Shown piece after piece: positions 25,331 to 37,690 of a DNA stretch of 64,000 nt (position 1 is its first letter; each line of letters begins with the position of its first letter). Source of the stretch: Calliopsis andreniformis (taxonomy: Eukaryota; Arthropoda; Insecta; Hymenoptera; Andrenidae); contig NC_135069.1 in assembly GCF_051401765.1 (NCBI RefSeq), positions 11,572,501 through 11,636,500 on the forward strand, written 5' to 3'. The position numbers and the translations under genes are program-made. The notes beneath the pieces were generated by a model. It saw nothing but the letters and a program-made list of their open reading frames with translations. It was not told the DNA's origin and did not search any database.

Positions 25331-28300
25331 TAGCCGGTTTATAGAACTCGGTGAATTGAAGAGGGTAGTGCCCTATTTTGGGAACATGTGACCAATAGTC
25401 CAGGAGGTGCTGGTGATTAGAGTTCTCTCGGGCGTCCTAATTTTTTGAAAGCTTTGGAGATTAAGGGATTTGAATGTTTAGAGGTTTGAAATGTTTAGGA
25501 AGATGAATGTTTTAGGTAGGTGTTTATTAGTTTGGATATTAGGGTATTTGTACAGTTGAACGTTTAGTAAGTTGAAAATTATCGAATTTAGCAAATGGGA
25601 AAATTATTAGAATTTTAGTAGATATTTAGGAACTTCAAAGTCTTTAAGTTTTTCAGACTTAATTACTGATATCGTCTCTCAAACTATTGGTCATAGACTT
25701 CTACAATGACCTGTTAGCTATTCAGTTTTATGAATTCTATTACACAAACTGATAAAGACTTCTAATAGAAAACAGAATCTTCCTTTGCCCGTTTGACGAT
25801 GAGTTGTGTATTATTTATATTGTGTAATATTTATTAAAAATATTGCAATGTCTTAACGTGAAGATATTAAACTTGAGTTTGGAGTAATGAACGTAACATT
25901 CAGTCATAAAACAGATTTTTCAGTCAACATAACATTACACTTTATTTCAGGAATAAGATAACTTGAATTGTAAACGCGAAGGTTTCCTTTGCCTTCTTAA
26001 CTTCCCAAATAAAGTTGTGCAATTAGATTTTCTATACGAAGCAATATGTCGTTAATTCTGATGAGCAGATTCATTACTTGCGATAAGAATATGATTACTG
26101 CTTCTTCGAATGAATTTCATTGAGCAGCTATTGCATTACTTTACTACATAAATCCGTATTTCACAAAGATTAATGAAAAGTAACTTATCACTTAAATCTG
26201 TAGAAAAAGACATTTTTGTACCTTTTACTTTAACTCGGTGCAAAAAATTGTGATACATTTATGAGATCCCTTCCAGATGAAAATCAGTGCAAATATATTG
26301 CAAATTGAGTTTCTGTTTTTAAAATAGAATGTAATCATAAAAAATTGCAGATTTATATACAAAAAGACTAGGATTGACGTCGTTACAAGAAGGGACTTAT
26401 AAATGCCAAACAGTTATTGATTATTAATCTGTTAACTGTAAAATGACGAGTGTATTCGTCATGAAAATATGTCAATTTCTTGTGTTGTAAGTATACTCGT
26501 TGTAAACAACTAACAGCTGCACAATCTAAGTACACAGTTTTAAATTAAAACTATACAGCCAACAGGATAAGGATTTTCTAGTTGAAAAATTTTCATACGA
26601 AATTTCACAAAAAGGAGTTACATTTACAATTTGCAATTTTGAGAATCCATAAAATTAAAAAATATTAATTCGACACATATTCTATTAACTATTTTTTAAC
26701 AAGCACTGGATTTAGCAATAGCGCACAACACGAAACGGTCGCGGTTAAAGTTAATGCTGTTTTTGAACATACGAATAAAACGATTTTTTGTTCCTTCAAT
26801 TTCGGTATTATTAAATAACGGATAAAAAAGTCTAAAAAGACTTTCTAGTGGATAATCGTGTTCAATAATTAAAATGTTCGTGCAGCTCTCTATGAACACT
26901 ATGACTGGTTTTTAAACGTTCCAGTGGAGTCAACAATGACATTTGCCGGTGAAAATGCGCGCGAAAAAAAGAGAGGCCAGTCCACAGGTATTTAAATGGC
27001 CATTGGCAGATTACCGATATCGGCGTACTGCTTAGTTAAACGAGTTACTGCGAAAACTCAATACCGCTTGTGCCCAGACGAGAGGAAAAGGAAGAGAACG
27101 AGAGAGAGAGAGAAAGAGAGGCAGCGAGGGCTGAAAGGGTGGGGGAGGGAGCGAGAGAGTGCAATCGAGCTGTACGAATTGAAGGGGTACGACCCGCGTG
27201 ATAAAATCACATGGCACTGTTGTGAAACCACCGAAAGCTGTTGATGTTTAAGATATCTTCAATTTCGATGATTTAAAACTCCATGAAATGAAACAATTGG
27301 TATACTGTTGAAGTATAGGACTTCGTTTTCCTGCTTCTTGGAAACTGTTTTTTTCACGTGGAATTGAGAAAATGGAACAGGTTTATGTACTAGTTAATTA
27401 AACAGTTTCGGATTTTGTTTGGTTTTAATTGTATTGGGGTAAAGGCTTCGTGATTCAGTATACTAATAACAATCGTACATAGTATATTGAATATATTTAG
27501 AACCAATTTTTCGTGTGAAATTAATTCATGTAAAATATTTGAGCTTTTTGACAAAAGTACGTTTTAGTAAAAATAAGATAGATACTATTTTCAAGAAATG
27601 AAATGCCTTTGTGTTAAGGTCACTGCAACATGAATGCTCTATAACGAATTCACTTGAATTTGACTTCCTCGTTATACTCTCGTTTTTATGTTCACTATAA
27701 CTTAAAATAAAGTTAAAATTTTAAAGTCAATTTTGCATAAAAACAAAACAGGATACAATGAGCATCAGTTGATATCGAAATTAGAGTGACAAAATTACTG
27801 ATTTTGAAAAAGTAGGTATATGTATTTCGTACAAAAAATATTCCTTTACATATTTCTTAATTTAATTTGGTATTAGCATATAAAGAATATAATGTTGTTA
27901 GAGAACAAAATATGCATACATAAAAAATAATCGTACGGGTCAGTTTGAGTCCTCTGGTAGTTCCAGTTAAAAAAAATAAAATAGTTTATTTTAATATTTC
28001 TGGGTTGATGCATAAGATTGTGCTACATTACTTCTTTTTTCCGTGGAATTATTCATATTAATCGATATATATTATTATAACATTATAAGGTACAATTGAA
28101 GGACTTGGTGCGAAAACTAGTCAGCTCAATTTTTAAAAATTTTACAGTATTAACAAGGAACTAGTGAATACTAAAATACATAAAAACTCCTTAAAAAATT
28201 ATTTTTGTTAAAAAATGGAGGTGATCAGTTTTCCCACTGTACTCTTCAATTACAAAAGTAGAAACAAGAAACTATCTATAAGTAGTTTATACCATACAGA

Positions 28301-28500
28301 AACATATTTTTGAGACCTGAAAAAAAGGGAGAAGTACCTCAACTTAGGATAGCTAGTATTTCATTTCACTTTTTTATTTCATTATAACAGCAATAATATC
28401 AGAGTTTCAAGAAGTTTCTGTTTCAATAATAAATCAAACTTTAAGTAATATATAAAGTTCTGTACTCGTTCAAGGTATGCACTTGATAAACTTAATACTT
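25331..28500. other. AT-rich stretch with a GA-rich pocket
   Basis: AT-rich intron-like DNA. At about 26930-27240 there is a more GC-rich pocket with a GA-rich simple-sequence segment (GAGAGAGAGAGAAAGAGAGG near 27101). No gene was seen. Confidence 0.5.
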
Positions 28501-28734
28501 TGATCTGATACCCACATATTGTGGTCTGTTTCTTCCCAAATTTCGTACCTTTTGCTGCGATACATTGAGGATAGAATCACGTTCGTAATCAACGCGTTAA
28601 TCGAATTTCTACCGATGAAATTTATACCAAGATTACACGAAGTACCAGTACACCGAAAGAAAAGTTTTAATATGTTTGTTGCGCTCGTACGTCGAACTTT
28701 ACGTTACTTTATACAAAGAACGAGTGGAGCTGTG

Positions 28735-28830
28735 CGGATCAAACGCAGGAGTTAATAGAGGTACGCAGCAATTACGGGCTTAGCGCAGGGCTCAGTACGT
28801 TTTCGTTTACCCGATATTTCCTTGGCGCGA
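28735..28830 (+). repeat. Diverged non-coding duplicate, copy 1
   Basis: This block shares an ordered series of words with 29759-29858: CGGATCAAAC, AGTTAAT, AGCAATTACG followed by GCTTAG, and TTTTCGTTTAC. Spacing is nearly the same in both copies. Intervening bases have diverged, so it is an old duplication whose core words were retained. The frame across it is not conserved, which argues for regulatory rather than coding constraint. Confidence 0.6.
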
Positions 28831-29758
28831 TCTACGCGTAAATAACCTTCGTTAGCTTTACTTGTAAAACATTGAAGAAATTTTCACGATTTTCCAGCAT
28901 GCTTATTATCTTTTCCAAAATTCTGGATTGTAGTTATCGATTGAGATTAGAGTCTTAAATAAAGTTCCACGTTAAAATATTGATTGCTTAAAAAAAGACA
29001 AACTGGGAAAGGAGTTTTCGTATCTCATTGTTGAGTCATGGAAACGAGTTTCACGAATTCCACGTTGCGAATTCTGTAGTTATTCGATTCTGCTTTTCAA
29101 GTAATACTTGCTACATCCAGTTTTGAAGGCTGCTGTGCTTTCAGAGTTTCTTGTAACGTCCACGGTTTAAGTAGACCTTGTTAAACGTTTTCTTAATATT
29201 TATTGAGCTAAGTAGTTCAGAAGTATTTTGGAATCCTAAAGTTAGAAGCAATTGCAGATTTCATTTACTATTTTATTTGAACAAGTTAATGGCGAATACT
29301 TAAGCAATCAGAATTAAAATACAGACAGAAGTATTTAACTTTCAGCATTGTAATTTAGCTTAATTAAATTATAAACTATTATTATTATAATTTAATCTGC
29401 TATCCAGGTCGTTTACGAGTCAGACAATTTTTGTTTTTGAATTTTTCCCATGGCTCCTAAAAGAAAATATGTTTCTGTACTCAATAATTTTTTTGACTTT
29501 TTTGAAACACACAAACATAAAAAATGCTGCATGGACTTAGAAGACCCAGTTTGCAAACAACATCAGTAAAAATAGGATTCCAGCCTGAAGGTCACACAAA
29601 CATTATCATTGCAGTCATTGCGTAAAATATTGTACATACTCTTCGTAAAAATTCTATACAGTCTGAAGCAATCGACATACAAAGAGAATCTTGGAATAAA
29701 AAGGGAAAAGAAAGGAAAAGAAAATTGCGAACACGAGCGTTTGACGGCGCAGACAGCC

Positions 29759-29858
29759 CGGATCAAACACACAAGTTAATTGAGCCTCGTAGCAATTACG
29801 AGCTTAGACAGCCGCGCTTAATACATTTTCGTTTACAGAGATTTTCTCAACTCGCGCG
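29759..29858 (+). repeat. Diverged non-coding duplicate, copy 2
   Basis: Partner of 28735-28830, about 1 kb downstream and in the same orientation. The same words occur in the same order: CGGATCAAAC, AGTTAAT, AGCAATTACG then GCTTAG, and CATTTTCGTTTAC. Both copies grade into CpG-rich DNA (CTCGCGCG here). Confidence 0.6.
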
Positions 29859-30770
29859 CTGACGTTACAGATACGTTCTCCGCGTACTTTTTCGCGTCGC
29901 TCTCTGGCAGTGGCCCTTTTACGCGCTGCCAAAGGCGCTAAAAGAGGAAGAAATCGGCTGAGGGATTCTGAAAACAGAAAAAATTTGCGAGAAAGGGTAG
30001 AGGAGAAAACAGAAGCGTTAAAAGTGTGCAGAGGAGAAAGAAATGGAGACAAACGGAATTAAAGAATGCAGGTGGAGAAAATGGTTAAAAAAAGAGGGAG
30101 AGCGAGAAAAAAAGTGCTAGAATGAAGAGCCTGAAACAGGAAATACTGCGAATATAGTCCACGACGAGAAAAAAGAATGGGAAGATGTTAACATGGAAAA
30201 AAGGTAGAGAACCAGAGAAAAGATCTCAAATATAAATGTAAAGATTGAATAAAGAAAAAGGGCGAGGTATTTGAATGAATTTTAATAGAGAAACGTACGT
30301 AATCCCAGAAATGGTACTGCAAAGATGGAGAAAGAAGTGCTACGACGGACAATAGAATCCAGTTGCGAGGAGTACGAAACAAAAAAGTTGCGATAATAGA
30401 TAGAAGAAGCTCGAGAGATAAAAGATTGGAAATTCTGCGAGAACGCTGGAGGAGAGGAGAGGGCGAAGGAGAAAGGAAAGGGGAGGCTGGCGAAAGAGGG
30501 AGGGAGAAAGAGAGGACTAGTGAGGTGGTCTAAACTGGCACGGCAGAAACCTCGTTTACTCGACGAGCCGCGATTTCGCAGATCAAACACTCTAGCTGGG
30601 TGGCTGATTGCTCGACATCCGGGGCGCCGTCGTCGATCTTGCCGCCTTCTTTGGACTCTCCAAGCGCGTGACAAACGCTCTTTGCGAAGCGCGAGTTCCG
30701 GCACTATTGAAACGCACACTCCTACGCGCGTGCACGCACGTGCCACACTCCTCGTGCCTGATGTTTATGA
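29859..30770. other. Purine-rich then CpG-rich island
   Basis: Positions 29940-30530 are purine-rich on the plus strand with long GA tracts, which explains the Ser/Phe-rich minus-strand frames. Positions 30530-30770 are CpG-rich and contain ACGCGCGTGCACGCACGTG. No supported gene. Confidence 0.4.
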
Positions 30771-31236
30771 AATAAAAAACCTCAACGACTTTGCCGCGAT
30801 TCGGAGAATCGGGGAAAGCATTTTTGTATCATTGAAGAACTAGTATGTATCGTCATACTATTTTTTCCCAATTCTAGTGTACACTTTTGTTAGATTTTTC
30901 ATAAATCGACTCAGTGTATTTTGAATTTACAGTTTTAGATGTAATTTTATTTTTCAAACTACCTGAGAAGGTATAGCCTTGATGTACGTTTAGGCGAAGC
31001 TCCGGTCTGACAATGCATCATAAAAAAACGGTCAGTTTTGCATCCTAAGTCACTGCTGTCGCTTACCGTTACCTTGCTGGGTTTCTCCCAAAAACGGTAA
31101 GAGTGAATTTCTTCCCTCCGTACAGGGAGTATTGTATTTTTGCGCTCCGTGCAAGCAGTTCAGTACGAACACTCGAAACGTTAGGTCGCTGAATTGACCG
31201 TACTCTTGTACACTATTTTCTTTTCTATTTTTGTTC

Positions 31237-31869
31237 TTAACACTAGAAAGACGGGAGCTTAGTATATACCTATATTGCCTGAAAGCAGTCAAAATGACTG
31301 CATTGTGAAAAAATAACTAATGCGCAAAGAAATTTGTTTAACAGTAATTTTTAGTATATTTTATATCACTTACAGTCATATAACAAGTTATTAATAAGTA
31401 TTAACAATAAAAAAAATGTATTTCAGTTCGAAAAAAAACTCAGAGATCCTCCTTCCCATCTGAATGACGTTACAGCGCGTTCAAAGGGAACAAAGCGCGT
31501 GGCCAGGCCTGGCATAAAGATTCGAATAACAAGTACGAATAACAATAACAATAACAATAACTTTAGTTATTGAACAACTGCAACTTATCAAGAATATGTC
31601 GAAATCGACAATTTATCGTGAACTTGCATGTTATCGAACTGGTCTTTTCCAAGCAGTCAAAATGACTGCTTTTCGGCAATATAGGTATAACACATATATA
31701 TTCCGGAAGTGAAGGACGGGGGGGGCAACAACAATGATTAATTAACCCATTTATATGTTGTAGAAAAAGTCACAAAATTATAAGAAGCTGTGTCATTATT
31801 TAAATCATTATTTTCTTAATTGAAATTCAAAAGCAGTCAAAATGACTTGCTTAGGCAATCTAGTGTTAA
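31237..31869. mobile_element. Non-autonomous piggyBac-like element (TTAA-flanked)
   Basis: The left boundary is TTAACACTAGA at 31237-31247 and the right boundary is TCTAGTGTTAA ending at 31869, so TTAA duplicates flank inverted CACTAGA ends, as in piggyBac-type transposons. Subterminal palindromes of the type GCAGTCAAAATGACTGC lie at 31285-31301, 31653-31669 and (with one insertion) 31833-31850. The segment TATACCTATATTGCC near the left end recurs in reverse complement at about 31673-31688, so a second internal end is present. There is no transposase frame. Confidence 0.75.
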
Positions 31870-33555
31870 TAAATACTTATCTTTTGGAAGCCAAACCTGC
31901 TATACATCCAACAACTTTGTAATCCTGTATTTAAAAAATCCACTCCCGTTTGGAAAATATTGCGCGCTACTACTGATTACACTGAAGAAGGTGGGTCATT
32001 TAAATGAGGGCGGAAAAACGAGTTTTTTTAAATTTTTTCGGGGAAAAATGATTGTAGTAAATGAGTCTCTATTTTGAAATACAATGAAGAATGCATGAAT
32101 TTGTATGTGTAGGTATATGTATACTAGGTACTTTTTGTAACTTAAAATAATTTTAAGGAAGGCTTTAAACGCGATTTACGTAAATCGTAATAAGCTTTGA
32201 TTATATCAAATCAATTGATTTATACTGGAAATACAATTATTGCTAGTTGAATGTATCGTAAACAGTTAATATGATTCTACATACACAACCATGCATAAGT
32301 ATTTGGATAGTTTCACATTACTTAAATGCATGAAATACAGTTTTTTAGATGTATTAACTGATATCAAATGTTATTCTCATTGGTATTTATAAACCTTATA
32401 AAATAATCGTTTATTATAAGATCTGTAGTCAAAACTATAGTAGAGAATTTTACTTGAATTATATTTTATGTAGTTCCAATTATATTAGTGTTCAAACTCT
32501 TATGCTCGATAGTGTATATTAAGTTTTTCTGAAGATAAGTCTAACTTAGTTATTTGAAATACTATCCCTCTGTATGAAAAATGTTATTAAAGACATATGT
32601 ATATATTTTGAAAACTTAAAATGTTTAAAGGACTTGCACACTTCTGTGTAGGCATGTCTTCTGAACAGTGCCTTGCCTTTGCGTAACTCTCATGCTCATG
32701 ATGCAGTATGCCAAATCATCACAACAATCGAGATGCTACAAACCTTTCACACTGTCAAACTGCAAGTCACACGATCACATAGATACATACCTATGTATAG
32801 TGGACGAGAAGTAGCGTCGTAGAAATCTTGCTAATGACAAATATAGTAGTAGCTGACTAGACTACCCATAATTCTTTATAATTCTTTAAATCTAATTTTC
32901 TATTTACACTTTGGCGTTAAATGAGTTTAAATCCATAAGTGTAAAAACAATCTCGAACTCCTAATTTCGTTTTTACCATTACTTTCCATCATGATTACTA
33001 CTGCATACGTACTTAGTTTAGACAGTTTTAAGTATCAGGTTTATAGGTATCTATACTCAGGACCATAAGCAATTTCGAAAACTGAAGCATTTTCTTCCAG
33101 TGGCATTTTCTTCCATAAGCAATATTAGCTTTTATAAAATTAGATATTCTAAAAAAACCCGCAATCTAAGAGGAAAATATTCGTCTTCGACGATATACGG
33201 TAATTTAAAGATAAGATACGTTCTGATCCAAAGAAAATGTTTTTAATTATTTTTCAATATTCTACTCATACTTGAAGTTCCACCATTATCAAAACATTAT
33301 AAATAGCATTAATTTTCATCTACTTAACTTTCTCATTACTGGGAATCTAGTTTTATTTTCTAGCAGTTTTGAAGATCAATTTAACGTCAACAGAATCTAA
33401 TAATATAATTATTACATCTGTAGACAGACGCGATCCAAATTAATACAATATTTTCACACGATTTCGCTCATTTCTTCCTCTGAATTTATCCCACACATGG
33501 TTTCTGCACAGACCATTACAAATTTGGTAGTTATTTTCATGCTCAAGACGCAAAA
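31870..33555. other. AT-rich non-coding stretch
   Basis: No gene was seen. It contains the 16-base perfect palindrome CGATTTACGTAAATCG at 32172-32187, whose core TTACGTAA is the known site type for PAR/E4BP4-family bZIP factors. Confidence 0.5.
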
Positions 33556-33960
33556 GATCGATTTATGCCGCCGCCAACCCAGAGAAGAGCCGCGCTGGTA
33601 AATTTGATACTCGTGCGGTGGAGAGTCGAGTGCACCGTGACCAGTGAGCACTCGTGAGACAACGCGGTAGACCGTATTCTTGTCGCATATGGGCACAATG
33701 TTGTCGAATTTTATGCACGCAACACCCAAACCACGAGCGTAACTTGATTCGGTGGCGTTTCTTTTTATTTAACTCTGAGCGTTGCATGTGAAAAATTCGA
33801 CAACATTGTTGAGAATACCATGGGATACGGCATGGACTTAAGCCTTTCGTGTTGCCACATTCAGCGGTTTACCGAGCCTTAGCGTGCGAACATCAAACGC
33901 GCTGCCACGACTCGTCCTGCGTATAAAGCGATCTTAATATATTCTGTATCGCGATAGAGT
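33556..33960. other. CpG-rich pocket with hairpin
   Basis: A balanced-GC block in AT-rich surroundings. Minus-strand frames (33454-33729, 33563-33787) overlap in different registers and have no recognisable domain. Its notable content is the inverted repeat at 33694-33810. Confidence 0.4.
33694..33810. other. Long inverted repeat / hairpin, pre-miRNA-sized
   Basis: The arms are 33694-33723 and 33781-33810. By eye, 25 of 30 positions are complementary, including an uninterrupted 18-base run (ACAATGTTGTCGAATTTT with its complement). The loop is 57 bases. Some of the mismatches would be G:U pairs in RNA. The size suits a microRNA precursor with a long loop. A degenerate MITE is the alternative. 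Confidence 0.5.
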
Positions 33961-34170
33961 TTAAGATCTCCGATGGAATTCTACAAACTGCTTGAAAATA
34001 AAGCTGCAATATTTATTTAGACGAAAATAACAGTCGTGTCTGATCTTTATCTTCAGGTTTTTGGCGAAAATTCTTGAAGTATGAAATTTAATTGGGAAGT
34101 GAGTACTGGAAAGGGTCTTCTGGCTTTTATGTGTATACAGAGGTAATTACGCGGCAAAGTAGAATCTAAA

Positions 34171-34496
34171 CCAAGAATCACGAAAATCTGCTTGAGGCTT
34201 CGTTTCAGAATTATTAATTACTGAAAAATGGCTAAAGTTCGTATGAGGTATGTCTCATTTGAGACTTATACTACTAACTCAGTAGTAGTTGAACGTGCAC
34301 TAGTCAGATCACACGTAACGAAGTTAGTAAAATAAGTCCAAGTCTGACACATTTCACGCGAATTTTAGACGTCTTTTTCAACAATTTATAACTTTGAAAC
34401 AGAGTTTTAAATGGAATTTTCTTATTCTTAATTTTCGTCCTATTTTGACATATAAAATCATCTCTCAACATTTCTGACACCTGTTGTCAAACACTT
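34171..34496. mobile_element. Near-palindromic MITE, family A, copy 2 (left end truncated)
   Basis: It shares AATCACGAAAATC, TTGAGGCTTCGTTTCAG, TTATTAATTA and the right-end sequence TTTCTGACACCTGTTGTC with the other copies. The expected left terminus is missing, so this copy is incomplete. It does not encode a protein. Confidence 0.65.
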
Positions 34497-37400
34497 TATA
34501 TATGTATATATAGTAAAACTATTCTTGTTTGTGTGATACTTGTTAAGCAAATTATATTCAACAAACTTTATCAATTATTGTCTAAGAGAGAGTTGATTTT
34601 TCGATTGCAATTACTCTGAAATTATTACATTAGTCAATTATTACACTAAATGAGATACAACGAAATTGTTGTTTTTCACTTACACTACGTTTCTACGTTT
34701 CTTCTTTCTGTTTTTTAATACAGTTATATTTGTTCTTTACTCACAAATTGTATTGTACGTCCCTCCCTTTTTATTTTGTATAGGTATCAACTTAATAAAA
34801 ATTTCAATATAATTTGCCATGGCAATTACTTATTAAAGTATTTTTCTCGTTAATTTTATACTTACACAGAAGTGTTTAACAAATAACCAACAATAAGTAA
34901 TTTAAGTACAAGGATCTGTTTTTCTATATCGTAATTTTTTAACTCGTGAATTCTTTTCAGAAAAAGATACAAAGATACATGTTCAATTACAAAGGAAAGT
35001 AACATTATTGCGAAACTCTTTTTTTATTATATCGAAGAGACGGCGAAGGGAGGATAGGGGGTGGTAGAAAGGGAGTTAGGGAAAATGGATGTGATTCAGA
35101 GTGTGTACGTAGCCTTTGATGCCATTCTTGCTCATCGTCTCCCTTATTCCCTCAAATAGGTTTTTCAGATTAAATAAACTGTTTGCACCCTCGAAGGCAG
35201 CTGACTTTTTTCCAAACGCCAACCAAAGTGAGCGAATCATAACGTTCAGTAGCCGAATTAAAACGTTACCGGTTTTTTAAATTAAAAATTACATGGAAAT
35301 AGTTCTACAGATAACGCAATCCTCTGCTTTACTGCAAATATCATTTCATTGAAATTAAACGACGAATTCGTGCATTATAAAATTCGTATTAAAAATTAAT
35401 TTTTTTTATGGTGCTTTGGAAACACTCGGTTCGCTTCTCCTCTGCAGCAAATTGAAAATAAGCAGTTTCCAAAGACGTACTGATATCTCCAAAGTAAAAT
35501 TGTAATTAACATCCAACGAACTCAAAATCAGATCTTTTTATATTTGTAATTTGTATGCTTAACTTCCTCCTATCAGTCCGATTATTTAACATAGCCCTTC
35601 AATTTAAAAAATGAAAGGTATGGCAGAGAAGAAATGACTATTTAAAAAATGTTACGATACTCAGTACTCAGTGTACTTACTCAAAACACGATCATTAAAC
35701 ATGCATCGTCATCAGGACTTATTTTTTGTACATAGAGGATCTGCTATAAAAAATAGTATTTCTTATACAAACTTATACTACATAATTGGCATTACATATA
35801 AAACCAACTTAATATTGCTATATTTTACAGTTCAGAATTAAGAAATAAATTTAATACGAAAATAATTTATGGGTTATATTTTGTGTTCTATCTTTGTTTA
35901 AAAAAGGAACGAAATTTAGCAGAAAAAATACATTTCTAAGAAATTTGTATATCTGAACTAATTCTCAAGAAGAAAGATGTTTATAGTTGATTTAAAGCTA
36001 CAAGCAACGAAATTTATTTCGATCAAAGTTTTAATCTAAGTTCTGTTCATCAAACTTGTCTTTTTCCGATATGTGTATCTCTAATGTCATGCAGTTAATA
36101 TTTATGCATTTTCAAATACAAAATCACTTCACTTTGGAGTCAACTTGTACCACATTTTATTGCAAAAAATCAATTACAAAATTCGTTGGCACAAAATAGA
36201 TTTAATTAATCGTAATGTTTGGGAAAAGCGGCACAAACTCGCCCCAGATAATTTTTCCTTTAAATTCGGTTATAAAGTAAAGGATCAAGTTGGTAGGCAG
36301 TTGAAAGTGCCGAGAATAGGAAGCAAAGTGAAAGTGAAAAGCATTCCACTTACCAAAGCCTTCTGCTTTGTAGTCTAAGAATATGTATCTACTATGTATT
36401 TCAGTCTTTGAAATATGTACGACCGATATTTGTTATTCCTTCTGATGAAAAGTAGGTTAAATCGTTTCTCAGTTTTAATGTATCGGACAGTGGGGTCTAT
36501 TTATTGATTATATTAAATGAAAGCAATTAAGAGAAAAACGAGAAAACGTCAGATTATAATTGCTCGCGTGAACTTTATCGTCAACCAATTTTTTTCAGTA
36601 TTTTTCAATCAAGAAATTTATAAAAATTCTACTATTATTAACGTATATCATAAATACGTACCTTTCGTGGAATATGTATTGCATAATCCTTTCCTGTTTC
36701 AAATTTAATATGAATCCACATAAATATTAAAGAATAAACTTTCATAAATTTGTCTATAGGAACGTGGAGTAACATACGCATGCTTTGATAAATAAATATG
36801 ATGTACACTAATATAAGCAATTGAAACATATGCACAAGACTATTCCTTTTAAACAGTTGGGAATAAACAAAATTAAAAGAAATAAAATATTCATTTTCTG
36901 CTAGTCTTTCATGTATAATACAAACTAAGTTTTGCAAATAATCTAATTTCAATAAAGCACAAACTGTTATATTTTCTCTGCATATATGTGTAGAGATAGG
37001 TGTAAAAAATAAACAATTAACACTTATTGATTGAAATTTAAGAAAACCCTTTCATAAAAGAGTTAAACACTCTCAAATATTTAAACACAAATATCTTTGA
37101 AACATACACACTATATCATAAGAAAAACGCGTTGAAACTACTTCAAAAACCACAAAAATCGATAGGTATCATTATGTCACTGACTAATACTCAATAAAAA
37201 ATAAGTAACTGATACCATTGTTGCATGACGTTACTTTGAAGTAATTGTCTCACTCAGCACTAGTTTGAAAAACGTAGTTAATAAAATAATATAACATAAG
37301 AGGCGGGGCTCCAACTTTAATCATTTTTCTCTACTATTTGAAGAAATATTCCATTTCATGTCTATATCATTTTAAGAAATTAAGTATCCATATAGTATAT

Positions 37401-37690
37401 TTGAAATAATTCGTATCTCACAGACTTCTCATGATATGTACTGAATTTTGGATCTTGTAAATTATTCTTTGCAACTGTCAAATATGTTCCAACAAAAATG
37501 TGCACAAAACTTTGCACAAAGAGGATAAACGTAGATCAAGTTCCCAAATTGCATGAAAACTCTACACAGAACTGTTGGCTCCTAAGGATCATAGCGATAA
37601 GAAATAAAGAAAGAAATTAAGAAATCAGAAAAATTGGGAGGAGGTCAAAAGTAATAAAAATTCACATGTTACCCTAATCAAGCACACTTC
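34497..37690. other. AT-rich non-coding stretch
   Basis: No supported gene. Positions 35035-35095 are G-rich. CCTTTGATG at 35113-35121 is a TCF/LEF-type consensus, and GATCAAAG at 36021-36028 is another in the opposite orientation. A 10-base inverted repeat CTTTGGAAAC/GTTTCCAAAG lies at 35414-35423 and 35465-35474. The frame 36145-36378 is Lys-rich and unrecognised. Confidence 0.45.
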
